From positions 372,001 to 436,000 of the forward strand of contig NZ_OAML01000002.1 in NCBI RefSeq assembly GCF_900199435.1: DNA of 64,000 nucleotides. Direction: 5' to 3'. Shown here in pieces: positions 24,917 to 32,797 of the stretch. The notes under the pieces are model-generated. The model saw only the letters and a program-made list of their open reading frames with translations. It did not search any database and was not told the DNA's origin. Every line of letters begins with the position of its first letter. The first letter of the stretch is position 1. The stretch comes from Pygmaiobacter massiliensis. Its GTDB lineage: Bacteria > Bacillota > Clostridia > Oscillospirales > Ruminococcaceae. Both the position numbers and the translations under genes were made by a program.

Positions 24917-25672
24917 ATGACTATGAAAGATTTAATTTTATTGATTTTGGTGCTGTTTGCCGTAGCAGACAGCCTTGTGCTGACCTTTCGCTCCAACTTC
25001 ACGTTGGGGCTTATCCTAGTTTATGTTGGCACAGCTTTGCTTATTTGTTATCTTTTGTTTCACCGGCAAATCGACGCGTTTTGTGCTGTGGGCGTGGGAC
25101 GCGTATTCAAAATCATCTTTTTTATTGGCCTTGCCTTTTTTGTTTTTCTTTGCGCCGTTATGGCGTACAGCAGCCGAAACACCACTATCGGCAAGGAAAA
25201 AGTGGTTATCGTGCTGGGGGCAGGCCTGCATGGTGATGTGGTTTCGGATACGCTGCGCCGCCGACTGGATGCCGCTATTGAATACCATTTTGAGCAAAAC
25301 CCAAACGCGCTGATTGTTGTTTCTGGTGGTCAAGGGCCGCAAGAAACAACCACAGAAGCCAAGGCCATGGCTGCCTACCTGCAAGCGCACGGCGTGCCAA
25401 AAGCGCAAATTTTGCTAGAGGAAGCTTCGACCTCTACACAGGAAAACTTCCGCTTCTCTCTGCGTCTTTTACAACAGCTTGGCTTTACAGGGCAAGAGCC
25501 TATGGTGTTTATTACCAACGATTTTCACAGCTATCGCTCCGCTGCCTATGCAAAAAAGGTAGGTTTTTCTGCTGTTCATTGTAAAAGCACCGGCACCAGC
25601 CTTTGGGTTTTGCCCGGTGCCGCCATGCGCGAAGCACTGGCCATCTGTGCTCTTTGGGTGCGCGGCTGGTAG
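24917..25672 (+). CDS. YdcF/SanA-like DUF218 membrane protein
   Basis: A 251-residue protein with three N-terminal membrane segments (to about residue 95) and a DUF218 domain: VVIVLGAGLHGDVVSDTLRRR near 97, VVSGGQGPQETTTEAKAMA near 137 and FITNDFHSYRSA near 200. Related proteins (YdcF, SanA, ElyC) affect envelope integrity, with no agreed reaction. No Shine-Dalgarno is seen before either start (24917 or 24923). It is a single gene, divergent from the MacB-like operon. Confidence 0.85.
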   Translation: MTMKDLILLILVLFAVADSLVLTFRSNFTLGLILVYVGTALLICYLLFHRQIDAFCAVGVGRVFKIIFFIGLAFFVFLCAVMAYSSRNTTIGKEKVVIVLGAGLHGDVVSDTLRRRLDAAIEYHFEQNPNALIVVSGGQGPQETTTEAKAMAAYLQAHGVPKAQILLEEASTSTQENFRFSLRLLQQLGFTGQEPMVFITNDFHSYRSAAYAKKVGFSAVHCKSTGTSLWVLPGAAMREALAICALWVRGW

Positions 25673-25752
25673 GCTTCGCCTCGGGGTTTCGCTGGCAAGG
25701 TGCTCTGTGCTCATTTTAATAATAGAAAATCCACAAGCCAAAAGGAGATTTT

Positions 25753-27474
25753 GTGAAAACGTTAAAACGATTTGTTGCTTATTATAAGCCTCACAGGCTG
25801 CTTTTTTCGCTCGACCTTGCCGCTGCGTTTTTAATGGCTGGCTGCGACCTTTTTTATCCGATGATTACCCGCAGCATCATTAACGACCTTGTGCCCAACC
25901 ACAGCGTTGCGCTTTTTATCAAAGGCTGCGTTTTGCTGGGCGGCATTTACCTGTTCAAGGCGGTGCTTACCTGGTTCACCGCCTACTGGGGACATACCGT
26001 TGGTGTACGCATGCAGGCAGATATGCGACGGGATATTTTCCGACATATCCAAAAACTGCCGTTTTCGTTTTTCGACGAAAATAAAACAGGTGCACTGCTT
26101 AGCCGCGTGGTGAACGACCTGTTTGAAATCACCGAGCTTGCGCACCACGGGCCAGAGGACCTTTTTGTTTCTGCCGTCATGCTGATTGGCTCGTTTTGCC
26201 TTTTGGCAACCATTAATCTTCCGCTGACCCTCATTATCTTTGCGTTTGTGCCTTTTCTGGTTTGGTTCGTGATGCACATTCGCGCAGGCATGCTGTCCGC
26301 CTTTTCAAAAAGCCGTGAACAGACCGGCCGTATCAATGCCGAAACGGAAAGCAGCCTTTCGGGCATCCGGGTTGCCAAAGCATTTGCCAATGCAGATTAT
26401 GAATGCGAAAAGTTCGACCGTGCTACCGACGACTTTGTTGGAGCTCGCCAAGGGGTCTACCTTGTACTTGCAAAGTTTATGACAGGGATGCAGCTTTCTA
26501 TTGACCTGCTTACCCTGGTAGCCCTTGTGGCAGCTGGCTCTTTCGTCTTTTGGGGCAAAATCGGCATTGGCGACTTTGCGGCCTATCTACTCTATATCAG
26601 CATGTTCACCAACCCTATTCGCAAACTGAACCAGTTTGTTGAGATGTATCAGGACGGCATGTCCGGTTTCCGCCGGTTCTGCGAGGTTATGGACACTGAG
26701 CCAGAACAAGACCCCACGCAGCCTGTGCTGCCTGCCGATTTTGAGGGCACTATTGATTTTGAGGATGTCAGCTTCAGCTACGGTGAAGACGCGGCCGTGC
26801 TGAAAGACTTAAATATTCATCTGCCAGCCGGGCACACAGTAGCACTGGTCGGCCCGTCGGGCAGCGGCAAAACCACCTTCTGTCATCTCATTCCCCGTTT
26901 TTACAACGCCACAGAAGGCACCGTGCGGGTAGATGGCGTAGACGTACAGGATATTCCATATCAGTTGCTTCGCAAAAATATCGGCATTGTTCAGCAGGAT
27001 GTTTTCCTTTTTGCCGGCACCATTCGCGAAAACATCGCTTACGGCAACCTTTCTGCAACAGAGGAAGAAATTATCGAGGCTGCAAAGCAGGCCGAGCTGC
27101 ACGAAACCATTATGGCAATGCCGGATGGATATGACACCTATATCGGAGAGCGCGGCATCAAGCTTTCCGGCGGCCAAAAGCAGCGTCTCTCTATTGCGCG
27201 TGTCTTTTTGAAAAATCCGCCTATTCTGATTCTCGATGAGGCGACGAGCGCACTGGACACCGTAACCGAGCGTGCCATCCAAAAAGGCTTTGACAAACTT
27301 GCCCACGGACGCACGACACTAGTGGTAGCACACCGGCTTTCTACCGTAAAAAATGCGGATGAAATTTTAGTACTGACTCCAAACGGCATTGAAGAACGCG
27401 GTACCCATGAGACGCTGCTTGTCCAAAACGGGATTTATGCGAAACTCTACGTTACTCAATTTCAGCAACAATAA
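25753..27474 (+). CDS. ABC exporter, fused permease and ATPase (MsbA/YknU-like)
   Basis: A 573-residue half-transporter. The N-terminal membrane domain (six segments, to about 310) includes the coupling region FDENKTGALLSRVVNDLFEI. The ATPase domain has Walker A GPSGSGKTT (near 366), signature LSGGQKQR, Walker B ILILDEATSALD and the H-loop in AHRLSTV. It probably acts as a homodimer exporting a lipid or drug-like molecule. GTG start with AAAGGAG 5 bases upstream. A terminator follows at once. Confidence 0.93.
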   Translation: MKTLKRFVAYYKPHRLLFSLDLAAAFLMAGCDLFYPMITRSIINDLVPNHSVALFIKGCVLLGGIYLFKAVLTWFTAYWGHTVGVRMQADMRRDIFRHIQKLPFSFFDENKTGALLSRVVNDLFEITELAHHGPEDLFVSAVMLIGSFCLLATINLPLTLIIFAFVPFLVWFVMHIRAGMLSAFSKSREQTGRINAETESSLSGIRVAKAFANADYECEKFDRATDDFVGARQGVYLVLAKFMTGMQLSIDLLTLVALVAAGSFVFWGKIGIGDFAAYLLYISMFTNPIRKLNQFVEMYQDGMSGFRRFCEVMDTEPEQDPTQPVLPADFEGTIDFEDVSFSYGEDAAVLKDLNIHLPAGHTVALVGPSGSGKTTFCHLIPRFYNATEGTVRVDGVDVQDIPYQLLRKNIGIVQQDVFLFAGTIRENIAYGNLSATEEEIIEAAKQAELHETIMAMPDGYDTYIGERGIKLSGGQKQRLSIARVFLKNPPILILDEATSALDTVTERAIQKGFDKLAHGRTTLVVAHRLSTVKNADEILVLTPNGIEERGTHETLLVQNGIYAKLYVTQFQQQ

Positions 27475-27476
27475 AA

Positions 27477-27510
27477 AATCGGCCGGGAGCATTGCTCTCG
27501 GTCGATTTAA
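27477..27510 (+). terminator. Intrinsic terminator after the ABC exporter
   Basis: GCCGGGAGC and GCTCTCGGT pair with three-base loop ATT inside an ATCG/CGAT extension, then TTTAATTTT. Confidence 0.75.
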
Positions 27511-27601
27511 TTTTCGCCTTTTATTGAGCGCTGGGTTCGGGCTTTGCTATAATACTCTGTGCACCCGGTTAGCACTGCATAAAGGTGTACTGTTCTCCGT
27601 T

Positions 27602-27754
27602 TCAAACGTCCATCGCCCCTTGCCTTGCCCGGCGGCGTGTGCGACGCGGCTCTGCAGCATTCGCATCTGCCAGAAGTGAAACGCTGATGACCACGCAGAA
27701 TACTGCAAATACCGCCATCAAAAATGCGCCTGTCAAAAAATCAAAATTAGCCAT
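27602..27754 (-). CDS. Small single-helix membrane protein, 50 residues, behind the deoB terminator
   Basis: It starts MANFDFLTGAFLMAVFAVFC, has one membrane helix (about residues 7-29), then a basic tail with RRTRRRARQG. AAAGGAG lies 9-10 bases before the ATG, but that site is part of the 3' arm of the deoB terminator hairpin. No family was recognised. The frame is open 11 codons further upstream to 27787, but only the ATG at 27754 has a site. It could be a real small protein made from read-through, or a chance frame; both are open. Confidence 0.4.
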   Translation of the reverse strand: MANFDFLTGAFLMAVFAVFCVVISVSLLADANAAEPRRTRRRARQGAMDV

Positions 27755-27810
27755 AAAAAAACGCTCCTTTGTTTTGTTGTTCATCAACCAAAACGAAAGA
27801 GCGTTTTTCT
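27755..27810 (-). terminator. Long hairpin terminator of deoB
   Basis: On the minus strand AAAACGCTC...GAGCGTTTT with an inner TTTTG/CAAAA helix is followed by seven T. It lies about 20 bases after the deoB stop. Its 3' arm includes the ribosome binding site of the small 50-codon frame. Confidence 0.8.
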
Positions 27811-27832
27811 TTTCTTCAGTTTTTCAAAAAAA

Positions 27833-29005
27833 TTATTTGAGAACTTCTGGCAACAGGCTCTTACCTGCAATTTCAGCAGAAATACCAAACCAATCTGCCA
27901 GGGTGGCAGCGATGCTGGCATAAGACTGGCGTACACCAAGGTTAACGCCTGCACGAATCTTATCACCGTAAATCAGCAAAGGCACGCACTCACGGGAATG
28001 GTCAGTGGACGGCGTAGAGGGGTCGCAGCCGTGGTCAGCCGTAATCATCAGCAGGTCATCTTCGCGCATCAGCGGCAACAGCTCTGCAAGCTGACCGTCA
28101 AACTCGGTTGCAGCCGCAGCATAGCCATCTACATCGTTGCGGTGGCCATAAACCATATCAAAGTCTACCAGGTTTACGAAGCACAGGCCTTCAAAATCAC
28201 GTTTTGCAATGTCCAGCGTAACCTCCATGCCATTGTGGTTCGAGGTCGTACGAGTAGTTTTGGCAACGCCCTGTCCAGCAAAAATATCGTAGATTTTGCC
28301 CACGCCGATGGTGGCAAGGCCTGCATCCTGCAAAAAGTCCAGCACAGTCTTTTTCGGGGGCACAAGGCTGTAATCGTGGCGCCGCGAGGTGCGTTTGAAA
28401 TCTGCCGCGCCGGTGCCTACAAAAGGCCGGGCGATAATGCGACCAACACCATGTTCGCCTTGCAGCATCTCACGTGCAATCTCGCAGTATTCATAAAGCT
28501 TTTCCACCGGCACAATTTCTTCGTGCGCAGCAATCTGGAAGACACTGTCCGCAGAAGTGTAGACAATAAGGTCGCCGGTTTTCATGTGCTGCTCGCCGTA
28601 GTCGCGCAGTACATCGGTGCCGGAGTAAGGTTTGTTGCACAGTACTCCGCGTCCGGTGCGGCGAGAGAATTCGGCAATCACCTCTTCGGGGAAGCCGTTG
28701 GGGTATGTGGGCAGTGCACGCGGGCTTTCGACACCCGCAATCTCCCAATGGCCGATGGTAGTATCTTTGCCGGCGCTCTGCTCAACCAAACGGGCAAAGC
28801 TACCGGTCGGAGCCCCAGCCGGGGTACCGCAGGTCACCCCTTCAATATTAAACATGCCAAGCTTTGCAAGCTCTGGTGTAGAAAATTTTTCACTTTTTGC
28901 AATTGCGGCTAGCGTATCGCTGCCTTCATCGCCAAATGCAGCAGCATCTGGTGCCCCACCAATGCCAAAACTATCCAGTACAATCAAAAATGCACGTTTT
29001 GCCAT
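27833..29005 (-). CDS. deoB: Phosphopentomutase
   Basis: A 390-residue alkaline-phosphatase-superfamily enzyme that interconverts (deoxy)ribose 1- and 5-phosphate. It starts AFLIVLDSFGIGGAPDAAAF with the metal-binding Asp; further marks are GKDTTIGHWEIAG with the phosphorylated Thr (near 85), VNLVDFDMVYGHRND and ITADHGCDPSTPSTDHSRE. It completes nucleoside breakdown for the phosphorylases encoded some 15-20 kb away. Start ATG with AAAGGGG about 8 bases upstream. Single gene with its own promoter and terminator. Confidence 0.96.
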   Translation of the reverse strand: MAKRAFLIVLDSFGIGGAPDAAAFGDEGSDTLAAIAKSEKFSTPELAKLGMFNIEGVTCGTPAGAPTGSFARLVEQSAGKDTTIGHWEIAGVESPRALPTYPNGFPEEVIAEFSRRTGRGVLCNKPYSGTDVLRDYGEQHMKTGDLIVYTSADSVFQIAAHEEIVPVEKLYEYCEIAREMLQGEHGVGRIIARPFVGTGAADFKRTSRRHDYSLVPPKKTVLDFLQDAGLATIGVGKIYDIFAGQGVAKTTRTTSNHNGMEVTLDIAKRDFEGLCFVNLVDFDMVYGHRNDVDGYAAAATEFDGQLAELLPLMREDDLLMITADHGCDPSTPSTDHSRECVPLLIYGDKIRAGVNLGVRQSYASIAATLADWFGISAEIAGKSLLPEVLK

Positions 29006-29128
29006 AAATAAAACCCCTTTACTATTTTCTTTTTGTATTGCAATATCATTTGTTTGAGAAATTGTATTATTTACGCATTTCTACTCTGATTTGCTTTTAT
29101 TTCTAAAAGCTTGGTCAGCTTTTGCATT

Positions 29129-29157
29129 AGTATAACATATTTTTTTAATTTCGTTAA
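29129..29157 (-). promoter_or_regulatory. Putative deoB promoter
   Basis: Minus strand: TTAACG, 17 bases, TATACT, about 115 bases before the deoB start codon. The long leader has no recognised structure. Confidence 0.5.
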
Positions 29158-29371
29158 GTGATTGGGATACACTTTTCCAAGATATGGAGTATAATAAAAA
29201 CAGCTTAGGCTACAAATACATCACACATATATCCATACCATTTTTTCTGCTTTTCGTGGTAAACTAAAGGCAGAGGTTCAAAATAACCTTTTGAGCCAAA
29301 AAGCCTTTTACCCGCGCTTTGCGTGGATGGGCTTACTTTAAAATGGATACCAAAAAGAAAGAGGGATCGCT
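29158..29371 (+). promoter_or_regulatory. Upstream region of pyk, extended -10 and leader hairpins
   Basis: An extended -10 (TGGTAAACT, ending about 29268) lies roughly 100 bases before the pyk start. The leader can fold GGTTCAAAA with TTTTGAGCC, and AGCC with GGCT around a GC-rich loop (about 29313-29333). No known riboswitch or catabolite site was identified. The whole gap between deoB and pyk (29006-29371) holds no gene. Confidence 0.35.
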
Positions 29372-31117
29372 TTGCGCAAAACAAAAATTATCTGCACGCT
29401 CGGACCGGCCACAGACCATGGGGACACCCTGCGCGAAATGGCACTTGCCGGCATGAACGTTGCCCGGTTTAACTTTTCTCATGGCACGCATGAAGATCAT
29501 GCGCGCCGCCTTGCTGCGCTGCGTACAGTGCGGGACGAGCTGAAGCGGCCCATCGCTGCACTGCTGGACACCAAAGGTCCCGAGATTCGTTTAAAGGATT
29601 TTGTCGGCGGTCGCGTATTGCTGCGTGACGGCGAGAACTTTGTACTCACCACCCGCGAGGTGGAGGGCACCGATAAATCTGCCACCATTACCTACACCAA
29701 CCTTGCAGCAGATGTGCGCGTAGGCACACGCCTGATGCTGGACGACGGCCTGATTGAGATGAAGGTCACTGCCATTAAAGGCACTGATATCGTCTGCCAC
29801 ATTGTGCACGGTGGTTATATCTCCAACCACAAAAGCGTCAACGTGCCCGGGGTGCATTTGTCTATGCCCTACCTCAGCAAACAGGACGAAGAGGACATTG
29901 TGTTTGGCATTGAGAACGGATTTGATTTTATCGCTGCTTCTTTTGTGCGCTGTGCCCGCGATATTCTGGATATCCGCGAAGTGCTGGATGCACATAAATG
30001 CGACCATATCAAAATCATTGCCAAAATCGAAAATGCCGAGGGTGTTGCAAACATTGAAGAAATTCTCTCGGTTTCGGACGGTATTATGATTGCCCGCGGT
30101 GACATGGGCGTCGAAATTGATTTTGCCGAAATTCCCATCATCCAGAAAGACCTCATCTGGCATTGCTTTAATTCCGGCAAGCCGGTCATCACTGCTACCC
30201 AGATGCTCGAATCGATGATTGAGCATCCGCGCCCGACCCGTGCTGAAATTACCGACGTTGCCAACGCTATTTATGACGGCACCTCGGTTGTTATGCTCTC
30301 CGGCGAAACCGCTGCGGGCAAATTCCCGGTAGAAGCTGTGCGTACCATGGCAACGATTGCCGAGCGCACCGAACGTGACATCAACTATGACAAGCGCCTG
30401 CGCGCACGTGGGCTGGAAGGCCACATGGGCGTAGCGGATGCTGTTGCTCATGCTGCCTGCACCACCGCTATGGATGTTCAGGCACAAGCGATTATCACGA
30501 TGACCCACAGCGGCGAGACTGCTCGGCTGGTGAGTAAATATCGCCCCGGCTCCCCGATTATCGCCTGCGTCATCAGCGAGCAGGTCTATCGTCACCTGTC
30601 CCTTTCTTGGGGCATTTCGCCGATTGTCATGCCGCTGGCAGCTACCACTGACGACGCTATCGAAAATGCCTGTGCCCTTGCCAAAGAGAACGGTTATGTG
30701 CAGGACGGTGAGCTGGTTGTACTGACCGCCGGTGTTCCCATCGGCCTTTCCGGCACTACAAATATGATTAAAGTTCACCTGATTGGATCTTCGCTGCAAA
30801 GCGGTGTTGGCGTTGGCAAACTGGTGGGCATTGGTAAACTGTGCATCTGCAAAAGCGAGGCTGAGGTTGCTTCTAAGTATACGCCGGGCGACGTATTGGT
30901 ACTGCCCTCCACAAGCAACGCCATCTTAAGCACGATGAAAACCGCAACCGCTATTATCACAGAAGAGCCGGGCCTTAACAGCCATGCTGCTATTGTAGGC
31001 TTAACGCTGGAAAAACCGGTCATTGTCGGCGCGGTTGGCGCTACCCATAATTTGACAGATGGGGCCAAGGTAGCGGTGGATGCCGAGCGTGGCATTGTGC
31101 GTGCTATCCCCGACTAA
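29372..31117 (+). CDS. pyk: Pyruvate kinase with C-terminal PEP-utilising domain
   Basis: A 581-residue enzyme making ATP and pyruvate from phosphoenolpyruvate. It starts KTKIICTLGPATDHG, with the substrate Arg in MNVARFNFSHGTHEDH, the catalytic Lys in KIIAKIENAEG (near 216) and FARGDMGVE-like IARGDMGVEIDF. Residues from about 480 form an extra mobile domain, ending with GLNSHAAIVGLTLEKPVIVG, as in Bacillus-type pyruvate kinases. It starts with TTG, with GAGGG 6 bases upstream. luxS follows after 27 bases. Confidence 0.95.
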   Translation: MRKTKIICTLGPATDHGDTLREMALAGMNVARFNFSHGTHEDHARRLAALRTVRDELKRPIAALLDTKGPEIRLKDFVGGRVLLRDGENFVLTTREVEGTDKSATITYTNLAADVRVGTRLMLDDGLIEMKVTAIKGTDIVCHIVHGGYISNHKSVNVPGVHLSMPYLSKQDEEDIVFGIENGFDFIAASFVRCARDILDIREVLDAHKCDHIKIIAKIENAEGVANIEEILSVSDGIMIARGDMGVEIDFAEIPIIQKDLIWHCFNSGKPVITATQMLESMIEHPRPTRAEITDVANAIYDGTSVVMLSGETAAGKFPVEAVRTMATIAERTERDINYDKRLRARGLEGHMGVADAVAHAACTTAMDVQAQAIITMTHSGETARLVSKYRPGSPIIACVISEQVYRHLSLSWGISPIVMPLAATTDDAIENACALAKENGYVQDGELVVLTAGVPIGLSGTTNMIKVHLIGSSLQSGVGVGKLVGIGKLCICKSEAEVASKYTPGDVLVLPSTSNAILSTMKTATAIITEEPGLNSHAAIVGLTLEKPVIVGAVGATHNLTDGAKVAVDAERGIVRAIPD

Positions 31118-31144
31118 CCACCAAGAAAGGACCCTTTATAGATT

Positions 31145-31618
31145 ATGGAATTGCAACGTATCGCAAGTTTTTCAGTAGACCATACCAAGCTTGACCGAGG
31201 CATGTACACCTCTCGTGTAGATGGAGATGTGGTAACCTATGACATCCGCATGAAGCGCCCCAACGCAGGCAAGTATCTCGAAAATGCTGCTATGCATACT
31301 TTCGAACATTTGTTTGCTACCTACGCGCGCAGCTCTGCTCTTTCGGATAAAGTTGTCTACGTCGGCCCAATGGGGTGCCGTACCGGCTTTTACCTGTTGG
31401 TGCGCGGCATGAGCGAGCAGGAGGCAATTTTACTGGTACAGCAGAGCATGGCATTCATCGCGGCATACGAGGGAGAAATCCCGGGCGCAACAGAGCCGGA
31501 ATGCGGCAATTACCGTGAACAGGATTTGCTTGGTGCAAAGCGCGAAGCTGCTGCCATGGTCCAAGTTCTGCAAAACTGGACGGCTGAAAAGCTTGCCTAT
31601 CCCGCTTATCTTGCCTAA
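31145..31618 (+). CDS. luxS: S-ribosylhomocysteine lyase (autoinducer-2 synthesis)
   Basis: A 157-residue enzyme that cleaves S-ribosylhomocysteine to homocysteine and the AI-2 precursor. The metal site is MHTFEHLFATYAR (H-x-x-E-H, near residue 55), the third ligand is the Cys in EPECGNYREQDL (near 120), and the active-site Cys is in GPMGCRTGFYL (near 80). Length is typical. Start ATG lies 27 bases after pyk with AAAGGACC some 16 bases upstream, so a nearer site may be weak. Probably cotranscribed with pyk. Confidence 0.95.
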   Translation: MELQRIASFSVDHTKLDRGMYTSRVDGDVVTYDIRMKRPNAGKYLENAAMHTFEHLFATYARSSALSDKVVYVGPMGCRTGFYLLVRGMSEQEAILLVQQSMAFIAAYEGEIPGATEPECGNYREQDLLGAKREAAAMVQVLQNWTAEKLAYPAYLA

Positions 31619-31649
31619 CCGTAGCGATAGGCTAAAATTACAACCAATA

Positions 31650-31687
31650 AAAGCCGGAACCACTCCAAAAGTGATTCCGGCTTTTTG
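31650..31687 (+). terminator. Intrinsic terminator after luxS
   Basis: AAGCCGGAA...TTCCGGCTT with inner CCAC/GTGA pairing, then TTTTTG. It could also serve the convergent LysR gene, with an A-run on the left. Confidence 0.88.
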
Positions 31688-31721
31688 TTGGTAAAACTCA
31701 AAGCAATTTTGCCAGGGGCGT

Positions 31722-32663
31722 TCAACGCGGCCAGAATTTATCCAGCCGTACATCACGCATCTGGTCTTCTAAAAGCTGCAAAAAGTCCTGCATATAGGCA
31801 GGCACTACTGCATTTTTACGCCACACGGCATTCCAGCCCGTGCGCAGAGCCGGGTCCCCTATCGCAAAGCATTTGGTAGGCCTTAAGTAATTGAAATACC
31901 GGTGGTAGCTTTCCATCGTAAACGCGATGCCGAGTTCCTCCGCCGCCATCTGACAGCCCAGGTCAATATTGGTGATTTGCTGAATGTGGCGGGGCTCCAC
32001 ATTAGAATACCGAAACGCTGCCTCTGCAAGAATGCGGATAGAGCGCGGGCGGGGCAGCAAATAAAACACTTCGTTGGCAACGCTTTTCAAGTCTAAGTAA
32101 GGCAGTCCGTCTTTCCACTGCCAGTTATGGTTAAGCTGTGCCGCAGTTGCCGCACCCATAACGGCGAGCAGGCGATCTTGGTAAATCGGTTGCACCGTAA
32201 GTGCCGGATTTTCTAACGGCTGGTTGGTCACCAGCAAATCCAGCTCTCCTCCATAAAGCATTTTTTCCAAAATTACAGTCGAGTCTTCATGCAAAATGAC
32301 CTCTACCCCGGGATGCAAATCTTGAAACTGCCGAATTAAACGGGGCATTAAATAAAGGCTGCGGTGGCGCAGGCTGCCCACGTGCAGTACACCTTTTGTG
32401 CCGCGCACATATTCTGCCAGCTCGGTTTCAAAATCGATTTTCAGCAGTTCCATACGCTGCGCACAGGACAAATATGCTCTGCCCGCCGCTGTGGGAACCA
32501 ATTTTTTACCAGCGCGCACAAAAAGCTGGGTGCCCAGGCGCTCTTCTAGATTATTTAAAAAAACGCTAAGGGTAGGCTGTGTAATGCATAATTGCTGTGC
32601 CGCGCCGGTCAAACTTCCGGTACGTCCCAACGCCAACATATATTCCTGCTCCTTCAAATTCAT
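31722..32663 (-). CDS. LysR-family transcriptional regulator of the YfcC-M20 locus
   Basis: A 313-residue protein with the N-terminal helix-turn-helix (NLKEQEYMLALGRTGSLTGA, AAQQLCITQPTLSVFLNNLE) and a substrate-binding-like effector domain (HVGSLRHRSLYLMPRLIRQF). It is divergent from a carrier/amidohydrolase pair across a 134-base AT-rich gap and probably controls it. The effector is not evident. Confidence 0.93.
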   Translation of the reverse strand: MNLKEQEYMLALGRTGSLTGAAQQLCITQPTLSVFLNNLEERLGTQLFVRAGKKLVPTAAGRAYLSCAQRMELLKIDFETELAEYVRGTKGVLHVGSLRHRSLYLMPRLIRQFQDLHPGVEVILHEDSTVILEKMLYGGELDLLVTNQPLENPALTVQPIYQDRLLAVMGAATAAQLNHNWQWKDGLPYLDLKSVANEVFYLLPRPRSIRILAEAAFRYSNVEPRHIQQITNIDLGCQMAAEELGIAFTMESYHRYFNYLRPTKCFAIGDPALRTGWNAVWRKNAVVPAYMQDFLQLLEDQMRDVRLDKFWPR

Positions 32664-32718
32664 CTGTCATTCCTCAAAATCATAGTTTTTATCAATGATA
32701 TTTATAAAAATAATTGTT

Positions 32719-32747
32719 TTGTTTTTTTATTTTTTCTTCATTATAAT
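32719..32747 (+). promoter_or_regulatory. Putative promoter of the YfcC-M20 operon
   Basis: TTGTTT, 17 bases, perfect TATAAT, about 50 bases before the carrier start codon, inside the AT-rich gap shared with the LysR gene. Confidence 0.65.
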
Positions 32748-32797
32748 CGAAGCAATGGGTCTGTGCAAGGCCTAACTATGTGAAGGAGAGAATCATT

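Noticed and set aside
29216-29371. Known riboswitch in the pyk leader
   Set aside because: The leader can form hairpins but no known riboswitch consensus was recognised.
29591-30799. A 402-codon minus-strand frame opposite pyk
   Set aside because: The plus strand encodes a fully conserved pyruvate kinase; the frame has no ribosome site or motif.
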